In this document: piece by piece, positions 26,721 through 35,576 of the stretch
Position numbering within the stretch: position 1 is the stretch's first letter
Layout of the letters: the number at the start of each line of letters is the position of its first letter
Assembly: GCF_900547205.1 (NCBI RefSeq)
Contig: NZ_URFY01000008.1
Span: 1 to 64,000, forward strand
Source of the DNA: an uncultured Bacteroides sp.
GTDB taxonomy: Bacteria; Bacteroidota; Bacteroidia; Bacteroidales; Bacteroidaceae
DNA length: 64,000 bases
Direction: 5' to 3'
Program-made: the position numbers and the translations under genes
Notes under the pieces: generated by a model
The model's database searches: none
Told to the model about the DNA's origin: nothing
What the model saw: only the letters and a program-made list of their open reading frames with translations

Positions 26721-28163
26721 ATGGAAGCACAAGTTATCTCTTACAGTTACAATCGCGAACAGGTTAAACCGGGTATTTTACACATTGGCGTCGGCAATTT
26801 CCACCGGGCACATGAAGAGTACTATACCAACCTATTATTGGAAAACCCCGACCAACAAAATTGGGGCATCTGCGGCGCCATGTTATTGCCGAGTGACGAA
26901 CCTCTCTACAAGGCATTGACCAAGCAGGGGAATGAATATACGCTCACCGTCTGCGGACGCGACGGAAAAGACCAAGCCTATCGTATCGGCTCGTTGATAG
27001 AACTAATCTGGGGCATCGAAAACCCCGAAGCCGTCATTTCCAAAATCGCCGATAAGAATATCCGCCTCATCACCCTCACCATCACCGAAGGCGGCTACAA
27101 CATCGAAAAGGCAACCGGGGAATTTATGCTGGAGGATGAAAACATCAAGCATGACTTGCAGCATCCGCAAAGCCCGAAAACGACCTTCGGCTTCATTGCC
27201 GAAGGACTGCGCCGAAGAAAGGCAGCCGGCAACGGACCCGTCACCATCTTGTCGTGTGATAACTTGCAGCATAACGGAAACACTGCCCGCAAAGCATTTA
27301 CCTCCTTCATCGAAGCACAAGATGCGGAATTGGCAGCATGGGTGGCACAGAACGTGACTTTCCCCAATAGCATGGTAGACCGCATCACGCCCGCCACCCG
27401 TCCCGATGATATCGCCCGTCTGAACGCAAAGAATGGAACCTCGGACGAAGCCCCTGTATATTGCGAAGACTTCATCCAGTGGGTGATTGAAGATAATTTC
27501 ATTGCAGGACGCCCCGCATGGGAACGGGTAGGCGCAGAGTTTACCGACGATGTAACAGCCTACGAAAACATGAAACTCAGCCTGCTGAATGCTTCGCATA
27601 CCCTGCTCTCTTATCCCTCTTTCCTAAGCGGCTATCGCAAAGTGGACGATGCCATGCACGATGAACGGATTGCCCGATTCGTGCGTACCTTCATGGATGT
27701 GGACATCACCCCCTACGTGCCGGCCCCGGGAAACACGGACCTCGAACTGTATAAACAGACGTTGATAGAACGCTTCGGCAACTGCTCGGTGAGCGACCAG
27801 ATAGCCCGTCTGTGCTTCGACGGCATATCAAAGTTTCCGGTGTATGTGATGCCGAACCTCATTAAGATGATTCGCGACCATGCCGACCTTACCCGCCTGG
27901 CATATCTCTTCGCCTCCTACCGCCACTATCTGAAATACAAGACAGATGATAACGGCGAAACGTTTGAAGTGGCAGAACCTTGGATGACTCCCGAGGATGA
28001 AGCCTTGATAAACAGCAATGACCCGCTGGACTTCCTTGCATTGTCACCTTTTCAAAGCACGGATTTGAAAGCTGCCGATAAATTGGTACATTTGTACCTG
28101 CAAATGGTGGATGCCATAAAAGAGAAAGGGGCTATGCCCGTGCTCGAAAGCATACTCTCGTGA
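26721..28163 (+). CDS. Mannitol/fructuronate dehydrogenase-family oxidoreductase
   Basis: A 480-residue NAD-dependent enzyme of the long-chain polyol dehydrogenase family (mannitol 2-dehydrogenase, UxuB, UxaB). The N-terminal dinucleotide motif GILHIGVGNFHRAH is at about residues 18-31, and the catalytic pattern K-x4-N-x2-H occurs in MKLSLLNASHTLLSYPSFL. It lies 32 bp upstream of an MFS transporter and divergent from a LacI-type gene, forming a small catabolic unit. Whether it oxidises mannitol, arabinitol or reduces a keto-uronate cannot be told from motifs alone. Confidence 0.82.
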   Translation: MEAQVISYSYNREQVKPGILHIGVGNFHRAHEEYYTNLLLENPDQQNWGICGAMLLPSDEPLYKALTKQGNEYTLTVCGRDGKDQAYRIGSLIELIWGIENPEAVISKIADKNIRLITLTITEGGYNIEKATGEFMLEDENIKHDLQHPQSPKTTFGFIAEGLRRRKAAGNGPVTILSCDNLQHNGNTARKAFTSFIEAQDAELAAWVAQNVTFPNSMVDRITPATRPDDIARLNAKNGTSDEAPVYCEDFIQWVIEDNFIAGRPAWERVGAEFTDDVTAYENMKLSLLNASHTLLSYPSFLSGYRKVDDAMHDERIARFVRTFMDVDITPYVPAPGNTDLELYKQTLIERFGNCSVSDQIARLCFDGISKFPVYVMPNLIKMIRDHADLTRLAYLFASYRHYLKYKTDDNGETFEVAEPWMTPEDEALINSNDPLDFLALSPFQSTDLKAADKLVHLYLQMVDAIKEKGAMPVLESILS

Positions 28164-28195
28164 AAAAGTAGAACTCCACTCAAACCTTTTGCATC

Positions 28196-29521
28196 ATGAA
28201 TACACAAAAAAGTAATAGTCTGGGACCGTTCATGGTCCTGACTTTCATATACTTCATCGTAGGATTCTTGACAACTGTCAACGGACAGTTTCAGGGGCCT
28301 CTGAAGATTGCGTTTCTCTCCCACGTCGATGAATTGAAGAATACGTTGACCACGCTCATCTCTTTCTTTTTCTTCCTCGGATACTTACTGAACAGTTCGC
28401 TGGGAGGAAAATGGATTAATAACCACGGATATAAGAAAACACTGCTACGGGCGCTGGCAGTCATGGTGGCGGGATTGTTGATGTACTCTCTTTCCTCTTG
28501 GTTCGTGGTGCATTATGGAGATGCCAGCCTAGAGATAGCCAATGACAGTGTCCCCTACGGTTATTTCATCTTCTTATTGGGTTCTTACCTGATGGGAACA
28601 TCGGCCGCCTTGCTGCAAGTGGTTATCAATCCTTATATTGCTGCCTATGATTTGCCGAATACGCAACCGGTGCAGCGAATGAACATCGTGTGTGCCATCA
28701 ATTCTTTCGGTACCACCATTGCTCCCTTCTTCGTGACGGGAGTCTTGTTTGCAGGAGTGGCGCTCGAAAGTGTTACGGCGAATCAGTTGATGTTTCCCAT
28801 TCTGATGATAGCCCTGTGTGTGGTGGTCACTACGGTGATTACTTCCCGTTTGAGTCTGCCCGATATTCAGGGGACCAGAGCCGAGAGCGGTGAAAAGTTG
28901 AAACGCAGCATCTGGTCTTTCCGGCATTTGAAGCTGGGAGTGATAGCCATCTTCTTTTATGTTGGTGCGGAAGTAGCCGTTGGTGTTAATATCAACCTGC
29001 ACGCGATGGAAATGATCGAGTCCGGTGGCGGCTTATCTTTCTTCGGTAAAACCCACCTGATATTGTGGGGACTCGACTTGGGGATTCCCGCTTTGCTAGC
29101 CACCCTGTATTGGGGTGGAATGATGGTGGGCAGACTTGTTTTCAGTATGTTCAACAATATATCTCCACGCATCATGCTGACGGCAACTACCATTGTGGCA
29201 ACCGTGCTGATGCTTATTGCTATATTGACGGACAACCTATGGGTGCTGGTATCGGTCGGACTGTGCCACTCCGTGATGTGGGGCTGTATTTTCACGCTAG
29301 CCATCAAAGGCTTGAAGAAATATACCTCCAAAGCATCGGGCGTGTTTATGATGGGCGTTTTCGGTGGTGCCGTCTTTCCGGTATTGCAAGGGATGTTGGC
29401 GGATGCTTGGGGTGGCTGGCGATGGACTTGGATGATTGTCGTGGTCTGCGAACTGGTGATGCTCTATTATGCACAGATAGGTTCGCGCATCAAGGATGAA
29501 AAAGAATTGAATAGTGATTAG
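28196..29521 (+). CDS. MFS sugar transporter (FucP-like)
   Basis: A 441-residue inner-membrane transporter with 12 hydrophobic segments, of the fucose/glucose permease type (GPFMVLTFIYFIVGFLTTVNGQFQGPLKIAF at the first helix). It probably brings in the substrate of the neighbouring dehydrogenase by H+ symport. Co-transcribed with that gene. Substrate undetermined. Confidence 0.82.
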   Translation: MNTQKSNSLGPFMVLTFIYFIVGFLTTVNGQFQGPLKIAFLSHVDELKNTLTTLISFFFFLGYLLNSSLGGKWINNHGYKKTLLRALAVMVAGLLMYSLSSWFVVHYGDASLEIANDSVPYGYFIFLLGSYLMGTSAALLQVVINPYIAAYDLPNTQPVQRMNIVCAINSFGTTIAPFFVTGVLFAGVALESVTANQLMFPILMIALCVVVTTVITSRLSLPDIQGTRAESGEKLKRSIWSFRHLKLGVIAIFFYVGAEVAVGVNINLHAMEMIESGGGLSFFGKTHLILWGLDLGIPALLATLYWGGMMVGRLVFSMFNNISPRIMLTATTIVATVLMLIAILTDNLWVLVSVGLCHSVMWGCIFTLAIKGLKKYTSKASGVFMMGVFGGAVFPVLQGMLADAWGGWRWTWMIVVVCELVMLYYAQIGSRIKDEKELNSD

Positions 29522-29608
29522 TGAATAACGATTAGTGAGCTGCGCATAATATCAGATTCGAGTACGATATGTAAAAGGTATTTGTTTGATTATAATGCGA
29601 GGTATTCG

Positions 29609-29698
29609 CTCATGCCTATGAGAAACTTTTTTCAAGCCTATGAGTAATTATTCTCATGCCTATGAGTATTTTTTCTCATAGGCATGAGTATTTTTTCT
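29609..29698. repeat. Repeated 14-bp motif forming a T-tailed hairpin
   Basis: CTCATGCCTATGAG occurs at 29609-29622 and 29653-29666. A partial copy lies at 29635-29644 and the exact inverse, CTCATAGGCATGAG, at 29675-29688. The last two form a perfect 14-bp stem with an 8-nt loop and a following TATTTTTT run, so it can terminate the MFS transcript. The repetition goes beyond what a terminator needs. The rest of 29522-30013 is AT-rich with A/T runs at 29810-29890 and no gene. Confidence 0.65.
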
Positions 29699-30013
29699 CA
29701 AAGCAATAAAATGGTCTGAGAAAAAGTAGCTCGTAAATTGCTGATTAATAAGAAACTAATTTTTATGTTCACTCAAATTTTCTCAAGTTTTAGTTGGAGG
29801 GAATCCTGTTTTTCCAAAAAAACGCCGTTTTTTCATCGTTTTTTCGCTTTTGGTGAGTGAAAATGGCGAAGTTTTTGAAAAAACGGGGTGTTCAGGCATA
29901 AATTTCTCAATGAAATCATCCCAAAATGGGTACTTCTATGAAGGTAAATGCAACATTTTGCCCGTTGACAGAGTTAATATGCTAACGGGATTGGTGATAT
30001 TTTTTTACTTTGT

Positions 30014-31018
30014 TTAAAGACTCGGAGAGACAGGCTTAATCGTTCCATCCTTATTAAATTCCATGCGGTCGATGCAAACTTCCCTATGCCATCCCGGGCC
30101 ATTCTGCAGATACTCTGTATTGATGCGATGATAGACGATGTACCAGTTGTCTTTCTTGCCGGGAGCTTGGAGAACCGAGCAATGTGCGGGACCGTAAATC
30201 TCTTTTTCAGGCACTTGTTTCAGAATAACCGGTTCTTCCGCCACACGAATAGTTCCCAGTGGAGAATTGCTCGTACCATACGCCACATGATAATTAGGTG
30301 AGCCGGTATCATCAACAGACCATAAGAAGTAATATACACCTTTTCTGTAGAAGACATAGGGAGCTTCACGGAAAGCATAAGTCTGCAATGTGCCACCTTC
30401 CGGTGTCATTACTTTAATCGTTTCTTCTTTTACGGATACCATGTCGTTGTTCAGTTCGGCTCCCGCCATATATCCGTTTCCCCAGTAAAGGAAACTTTTT
30501 CCGGATACAGGGTCGGTAAACACATCGACATCAATCTGTTGTCCGTGTCCGGCGGGCGACGAAGTGATGATAGGTTTTCCTAAATCGGTGAAAGGTCCGG
30601 TAGGGGAGTCGGCAATAGCAACTCCTATCTGCTTACCTTTATTTGTCACAGGGTTTGCGCTATAATAGAAGAAGTATTTATATTTTCCATCTATCTTCTT
30701 TTCTTCGATGCAAGGCGCCCATGCGTTGCCATCGGCCCAAGCTACATCTTTATTCATGTCCAGTATCACTTTCTCTTCCTTCCATGTCTTTAAATCCTTG
30801 GACGAAAAGACCTTGAAATAACTTCCTCCCCAACCGGGAAAACCGTCACTTGTGGGGTAAATGTAGTATTGTTTAGTCTGATGCGAATATAGAACTTCCG
30901 GGTCGGCATGAAAGCCGGGCAGCACAGGATTACGTGAGCCTTTTGTTTGAGCGGTGGCCTGAATTGTTCCGATGAGACACAGATAAAAAAGGAATGAGTT
31001 AATCAGAAAATGTTTCAT
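30014..31018 (-). CDS. GH43 exported glycosidase, probable alpha-L-arabinofuranosidase
   Basis: A 334-residue enzyme with signal peptide (cut near ATAQ). The GH43 catalytic base motif GFHADPEVLY and the acid-type motif FREAPYVFYRKG are present, with GPAHCSVLQAPGKKDNWYIVYHR near the end. The pattern is closest to what I recall of subfamily 34 arabinofuranosidases. It faces away from the HTCS gene, and the two promoters lie in the shared 200-bp gap. It therefore belongs to the large locus and would trim arabinose from arabinogalactan. Confidence 0.82.
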   Translation of the reverse strand: MKHFLINSFLFYLCLIGTIQATAQTKGSRNPVLPGFHADPEVLYSHQTKQYYIYPTSDGFPGWGGSYFKVFSSKDLKTWKEEKVILDMNKDVAWADGNAWAPCIEEKKIDGKYKYFFYYSANPVTNKGKQIGVAIADSPTGPFTDLGKPIITSSPAGHGQQIDVDVFTDPVSGKSFLYWGNGYMAGAELNNDMVSVKEETIKVMTPEGGTLQTYAFREAPYVFYRKGVYYFLWSVDDTGSPNYHVAYGTSNSPLGTIRVAEEPVILKQVPEKEIYGPAHCSVLQAPGKKDNWYIVYHRINTEYLQNGPGWHREVCIDRMEFNKDGTIKPVSPSL

Positions 31019-31050
31019 GTTATTGGATGTTGAGTTAATTAATCTGGTTG

Positions 31051-31058
31051 CAAAGATA
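31051..31058 (-). promoter_or_regulatory. Promoter -7 box for the divergent GH43 gene
   Basis: TATCTTTG on the minus strand, 32 nt before the ATG at 31018. Confidence 0.5.
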
Positions 31059-31168
31059 AAGCTTCTATAAATGAATAGGAGTTACTTATCAATCAAAAGA
31101 AGTATGTATATCATTCTTTATAGACAAAAAAGACTGATAATTCACCTTACCGATAGCTAAAACTTTCC

Positions 31169-31213
31169 TATCTTTGCACACATCACACTAAAAGTCTGAT
31201 TAAAAGTCTGATT
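31169..31213 (+). promoter_or_regulatory. HTCS promoter and leader with a tandem 12-bp duplication
   Basis: TATCTTTG at 31169-31176 is a perfect -7 box 39 nt before the HTCS ATG. The leader then carries AAAAGTCTGATT twice in tandem (31190-31201 and 31202-31213), ending two bases before the start codon. Confidence 0.5.
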
Positions 31214-31215
31214 GA

Positions 31216-34200
31216 ATGAAAAACATAACAAATTTATATAGGACATTAGAGAGAGCCTTCTCTTTTTTAGTATTGATGTGTATCGCCCAGATAGCAGCAT
31301 CTTCGGAAAATGATGCTATTTCGCATTTAAACTTTAAGCAATTCTCTATATTCAATAGTCTCCCGACGAATGAAATCCAGAAAGTCTATCAAGATAAAGA
31401 CGGACTTATGTGGTTTGCATCCCGCTATGGTTTCTGCCAGTATGATGGATATAAGGTCAATCTTTATAAATCCAACCTTTATACTCCCGGTTTGCTGACT
31501 AACAACAATGTTTACTGTCTGGCGGAAGACAATGAGCACCATCTTTGGATTGGTACGCAAGAGGGATTAAATATGCTGGATAAGAAAACCGGTGATATCC
31601 GTAAATACCTGTATCCTGCTATTTCGAATAATGTAGTGTCTTGTTTGTTGGTTACTCGCGACAATACGGTGTGGGTAGGAACAGACTCCGGTTTGTGCCG
31701 CTACATAGCCGAACGTGACTCTTTCTTGGTATACGAAGGCGAACTGGCAGGCAATGTGTTACCACGTGCTGCAATCAAAACCCTGTTTGAAGATTCTGAC
31801 GGAGATATATGGATTGGTACATGGGATTGGGGACTCTATCGTTATGTTCCGTCTACTAATACTTTTTATTCTTATCCAAGAATAAATGAGCGCAATTCAG
31901 CCCACGTCGTTTTTGAGGATTCTAATAAGAATATATGGGTAGGAAGCTGGGACAAGGGTCTTTTTAAACTTCAATCTCCCAAAGATATGGAACGGGTTTC
32001 CTATATTAATTATAAACACATAGCCGGAGATGAAAACAGCCTGTCGGATAATATAGTCTATGATATATCGGAAGACTTGAATACTAATACGTTATGGGTG
32101 GGAACCCGAAGCGGACTCAGCATAATGAAGGATGATGAACCGGGGCATTTTATCAACTACAAATCGAGAATGTCTCCCTATCATATACCTTGCGATGAGA
32201 TAAACTCTATAATACGTGACAGCTTCGGCAATATGTGGATTGGTTCTATTGGTGGCGGAGTGCTGATGACATATACTCATCAGTCACTTTTTACCCAGCA
32301 TAGTCTCAATCTGACAGATGAGGATATTCCTACGACTTCGATACGTGCTTTGTTTGCAGATAACGATGGAAATCTGTGGATGGGGATCGGCACGTACGGG
32401 TTGGCTTGTAAGGAAAGTGCTACCGGCAAACTGTTGCCCCATTCTTATATCCCCGAATTTTCGGGAGTTTCTTCTGTTCCTACCGTCTACTCTGTCATAC
32501 AGCGGAAAGGGAATGGTGAGATCTGGTTCGGTACTTATGATGGTGGCATCTTTGTTTATAGAAAAGGAGAGCGGGTGAAGACATTGGATGTGGCAAATAG
32601 CGACTTTATCGGTTCTTCTTGTATATCGGCTCTTTATGAGGATAAAGAGGGTAACTGTTGGGTCGGTACCCGGGGAAGCCTGGGAGTGAGTCTCTCAGAT
32701 GGCAAAAGCTTCTTGTTTAAAACGATGGATTTTGAAGATAAATTATCTTCTGATTGGTTTTATGTGAGAGATATCATCGAGGATACGGATAGGAGTATGT
32801 GGGTAGCTACTGCCAATTATGGCATTATCCATATAATGGGAGACGTTCGCAAGCCACAGACATTGAAGTACCGGAATTTCAGTTTTCATAATCAGAAGCT
32901 ACTTACCAATACAGTGTTGTGTCTCCATCTCGACCAATCCGGTCGGCTGTGGGCAGGAACAGAAGGGGGAGGATTGTATATCTATAACCGTGAAACCGGA
33001 GCATTTGAAGATAAGAACCGCGAATACAATATTCCCGGAGATATGGTGGGGAGCATTGAGGAAAGCGAGCGGGGAGTATTGTGGCTAGGCACGAATGCCG
33101 GGTTGGTAAGGCTGAACGCTCCGATAGGGCAAGGAGTTACTGCTGTTCGCGTATATACAACCGCGGATGGATTGCAGGATAATTTCTTTATTGCGCAATC
33201 TTCTTGCGAACTTAATGGGGAACTGTACTTTGGCGGATATAAAGGCTATAGTAGCTTCTTCCCGAACAAAATAGAAGAAACTGCCAGAGAAGTACCTTTC
33301 ACCATTACAGATATTAAGGTGTTCAATCGTTCTTTAAAGTCATTGTCTCCCGATGTTAGGCAACGCATCTCTCCGGTGATGCCTGCTTTTGCAGATAAAA
33401 TAGAATTGCCCCATAAATACAATAATTTCAGCATTGAATTTGCCGCTCTCACTTACAAGAATCCGGAGCTCAACCAATATGCTTATCGTCTGGATGGCTT
33501 CGACAAGGAATGGCAGTATACCGATGCCGAGCGTCGTTTTGCCTACTACAATAATTTGAAGAGCGGTACCTATAAATTCCAACTGAAAGCTACCAATGAG
33601 AATGGTATCTGGAGCGGATATGTCCGCGAATTGACAGTGATGGTATTACCCCCTTTCTGGGCCACTTGGTGGGCATTTACCATTTACGTATTGTTAGTTG
33701 TAGTTATCGGATTTTATCTTTATTGTGCTGCGAAGAATCGTATAATACTACAAAATGAGCTTCGACTTCGGGAAATAGAGAAGGCAAAAGCAGAAGAGTT
33801 AAATCATACTAAGTTGCAGTTTTTCACTAATATAACTCACGAATTGCTTACGCCGTTAACTATCATCTCCGCAACAATGGATGAGTTGAAGATACAGGCA
33901 CCCAATCATAAAGATTTGTATACGATAATGAGCAGTAATATCAATCGGTTGATACGTTTGCTGCAACAGATTTTGGAGTTCCGCAAGGCGGAAACCGGAA
34001 ATCTGAAACTTCGTGTTTCGCCAGGAGATATTGCCGCATTTACAAAGAATGCTGCTGAGAGCTTTCAGCCTTTAATAAAGAAAAGAAAGATTCACTTCTC
34101 CGTGCTTTGTAATCCGGAGACTATTATAGGATATTTTGATACGGACAAACTGGATAAGATTCTATATAACCTTCTTTCTAATGCTGCTAAGTACAACAGA

Positions 34201-35358
34201 GAGGGAGGGTATATTCAAGTTACGTTGTCTTATGCTGAGAATAAGGATTTTGTGGCTCTTAGTATCAAGGATAATGGCAAAGGAATATCCAAGGATAAGC
34301 AGAAAACTCTTTTCAAACGTTTTTATGAGGGAGACTATCGCAAGTTCAATACCATCGGTACAGGGATTGGGCTTTCATTGACGAAAGACTTGGTAGAATT
34401 GCACGGTGGAAGTATAACAGTAAACAGTGAATTGGATAAAGGTACAGAATTTATTGTTCAGTTGCCTATTGACCGCTCTTACTTTAAGGAAGAACAGGTG
34501 GATGATGAGGCTATTTTGCCTGTGCAGAAATCTATCAATTATGATGAGATTGAGGAAGGTAACTGCATAGTAACATCGGCAGAAAACAAAAATAACACCA
34601 TTCTTGTAGTAGAAGATAACGAAGAATTGCTGCAATTAATGGTTAAATTGCTTGGTAGGGATTATAACGTATTTACGGCGGAAAATGGTAAAGAAGCCAT
34701 TGTCGTTCTTGAAAACGAAGAAATAGACCTGATTGTGTCTGACATTATGATGCCTGAGATGGATGGCATTGAGTTCTGTAAGTATGTGAAGGGGAAACTG
34801 GAGATAAGTCACATCCCCGTCATCCTTTTGACGGCAAAGAATAAGGAAGAAGACCGTGCCGAAGCTTATGAGGTGGGGGCGGATGCTTTCATCAGTAAGC
34901 CTTTTAATCTGGCAGTGCTCCATGCCCGCATTCGTAACTTGCTGAAATATAAAGAACGGATGGCACATGATTTTAAAAATCAGCTAGTCTTTGAGGTGAA
35001 AGACCTTAATTATACCAGTATTGACGAAGACTTCATCAAACGAGCCATTGATTGCGTCAATGCTCATTTGGATGATTGTGAATTTGATCAGTCGCAGTTT
35101 GTAGAAGAGATGATGACCAGTAAGTCAACACTCTATAAGAAGTTGAAATCATTGACCGGATTGAATACTTCTGCTTTTATTCGCAACGTTCGGCTGAAAG
35201 CTGCTTGTCAGATTATGGAAGAAAAAGGTGCGAATGTTCGCATTGCCGAGTTGGCTTATGCTGTCGGGTTCAATGATCCCAAATATTTCAGTTCCTGTTT
35301 TAAAAAGGAATTTGGAATGTTGCCTTCCGAGTATATGGAACGTTTCCTTTCTCAGTGA
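31216..35358 (+). CDS. Hybrid two-component system regulator (HTCS)
   Basis: A 1380-residue one-protein sensor/regulator of the kind that controls Bacteroides polysaccharide loci by binding an oligosaccharide in the periplasm. In order: signal peptide (about 1-29), a long series of Reg_prop beta-propeller units (VWVGTDSGLCRY, IWIGTWDWGLYRY and similar; two propellers, about 40-680), a Y_Y_Y domain (about 740-805), one membrane helix (about 815-837), HisKA with H875 in THELLTPLTII, HATPase, a receiver domain with D1176 in SDIMMPEMDG, and a C-terminal AraC-type HTH (about 1280-1378). The H-box has Leu where Arg is usual. It should activate the SusCD operon downstream. Confidence 0.95.
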   Translation: MKNITNLYRTLERAFSFLVLMCIAQIAASSENDAISHLNFKQFSIFNSLPTNEIQKVYQDKDGLMWFASRYGFCQYDGYKVNLYKSNLYTPGLLTNNNVYCLAEDNEHHLWIGTQEGLNMLDKKTGDIRKYLYPAISNNVVSCLLVTRDNTVWVGTDSGLCRYIAERDSFLVYEGELAGNVLPRAAIKTLFEDSDGDIWIGTWDWGLYRYVPSTNTFYSYPRINERNSAHVVFEDSNKNIWVGSWDKGLFKLQSPKDMERVSYINYKHIAGDENSLSDNIVYDISEDLNTNTLWVGTRSGLSIMKDDEPGHFINYKSRMSPYHIPCDEINSIIRDSFGNMWIGSIGGGVLMTYTHQSLFTQHSLNLTDEDIPTTSIRALFADNDGNLWMGIGTYGLACKESATGKLLPHSYIPEFSGVSSVPTVYSVIQRKGNGEIWFGTYDGGIFVYRKGERVKTLDVANSDFIGSSCISALYEDKEGNCWVGTRGSLGVSLSDGKSFLFKTMDFEDKLSSDWFYVRDIIEDTDRSMWVATANYGIIHIMGDVRKPQTLKYRNFSFHNQKLLTNTVLCLHLDQSGRLWAGTEGGGLYIYNRETGAFEDKNREYNIPGDMVGSIEESERGVLWLGTNAGLVRLNAPIGQGVTAVRVYTTADGLQDNFFIAQSSCELNGELYFGGYKGYSSFFPNKIEETAREVPFTITDIKVFNRSLKSLSPDVRQRISPVMPAFADKIELPHKYNNFSIEFAALTYKNPELNQYAYRLDGFDKEWQYTDAERRFAYYNNLKSGTYKFQLKATNENGIWSGYVRELTVMVLPPFWATWWAFTIYVLLVVVIGFYLYCAAKNRIILQNELRLREIEKAKAEELNHTKLQFFTNITHELLTPLTIISATMDELKIQAPNHKDLYTIMSSNINRLIRLLQQILEFRKAETGNLKLRVSPGDIAAFTKNAAESFQPLIKKRKIHFSVLCNPETIIGYFDTDKLDKILYNLLSNAAKYNREGGYIQVTLSYAENKDFVALSIKDNGKGISKDKQKTLFKRFYEGDYRKFNTIGTGIGLSLTKDLVELHGGSITVNSELDKGTEFIVQLPIDRSYFKEEQVDDEAILPVQKSINYDEIEEGNCIVTSAENKNNTILVVEDNEELLQLMVKLLGRDYNVFTAENGKEAIVVLENEEIDLIVSDIMMPEMDGIEFCKYVKGKLEISHIPVILLTAKNKEEDRAEAYEVGADAFISKPFNLAVLHARIRNLLKYKERMAHDFKNQLVFEVKDLNYTSIDEDFIKRAIDCVNAHLDDCEFDQSQFVEEMMTSKSTLYKKLKSLTGLNTSAFIRNVRLKAACQIMEEKGANVRIAELAYAVGFNDPKYFSSCFKKEFGMLPSEYMERFLSQ

Positions 35359-35408
35359 CGCATCCTTTTTTAGTAAATTTACAGTTTTACAACTCTCAAT
35401 TTAAGCTC

Positions 35409-35462
35409 TTCAAGGTAGAATTATAATTCGATTAGGTGGAATGTCTATAATTCTACCTTGAA
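35409..35462. repeat. Perfect 17-bp inverted repeat between HTCS and susC
   Basis: 35409-35425 and 35446-35462 are perfect inverse copies with a 20-nt spacer. It lies 50 bp after the HTCS stop and 37 bp before the susC -7 box. It may terminate HTCS transcription, though no strong T run follows, or be a protein-binding site. Confidence 0.6.
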
Positions 35463-35498
35463 TAATTATGCTCGGAAGCCTATCAGGGATATATCTTC

Positions 35499-35506
35499 TA
35501 TGTTTG
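35499..35506 (+). promoter_or_regulatory. Promoter -7 box of the SusCD operon
   Basis: TATGTTTG matches TAnnTTTG and lies 70 nt before the start at 35577, leaving a leader of about 60 nt. Confidence 0.45.
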
Positions 35507-35576
35507 CATCGGTGATTACGAAATAAAGTCACACAAATGAATTAACTTATTGTTTAATCTTAAATGTTTATACTAA

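Noticed and set aside
29609..29698. Repeats considered as a CRISPR array
   Set aside because: The units are 14 bp, palindromic, irregularly spaced (10-30 nt) and without unique spacers or cas genes.
35409..35462. Inverted repeat considered as a second invertible element
   Set aside because: The spacer is only 20 nt with no promoter inside, the arms lack a GTTAC-N7-GTAAC core, and no recombinase gene is near.
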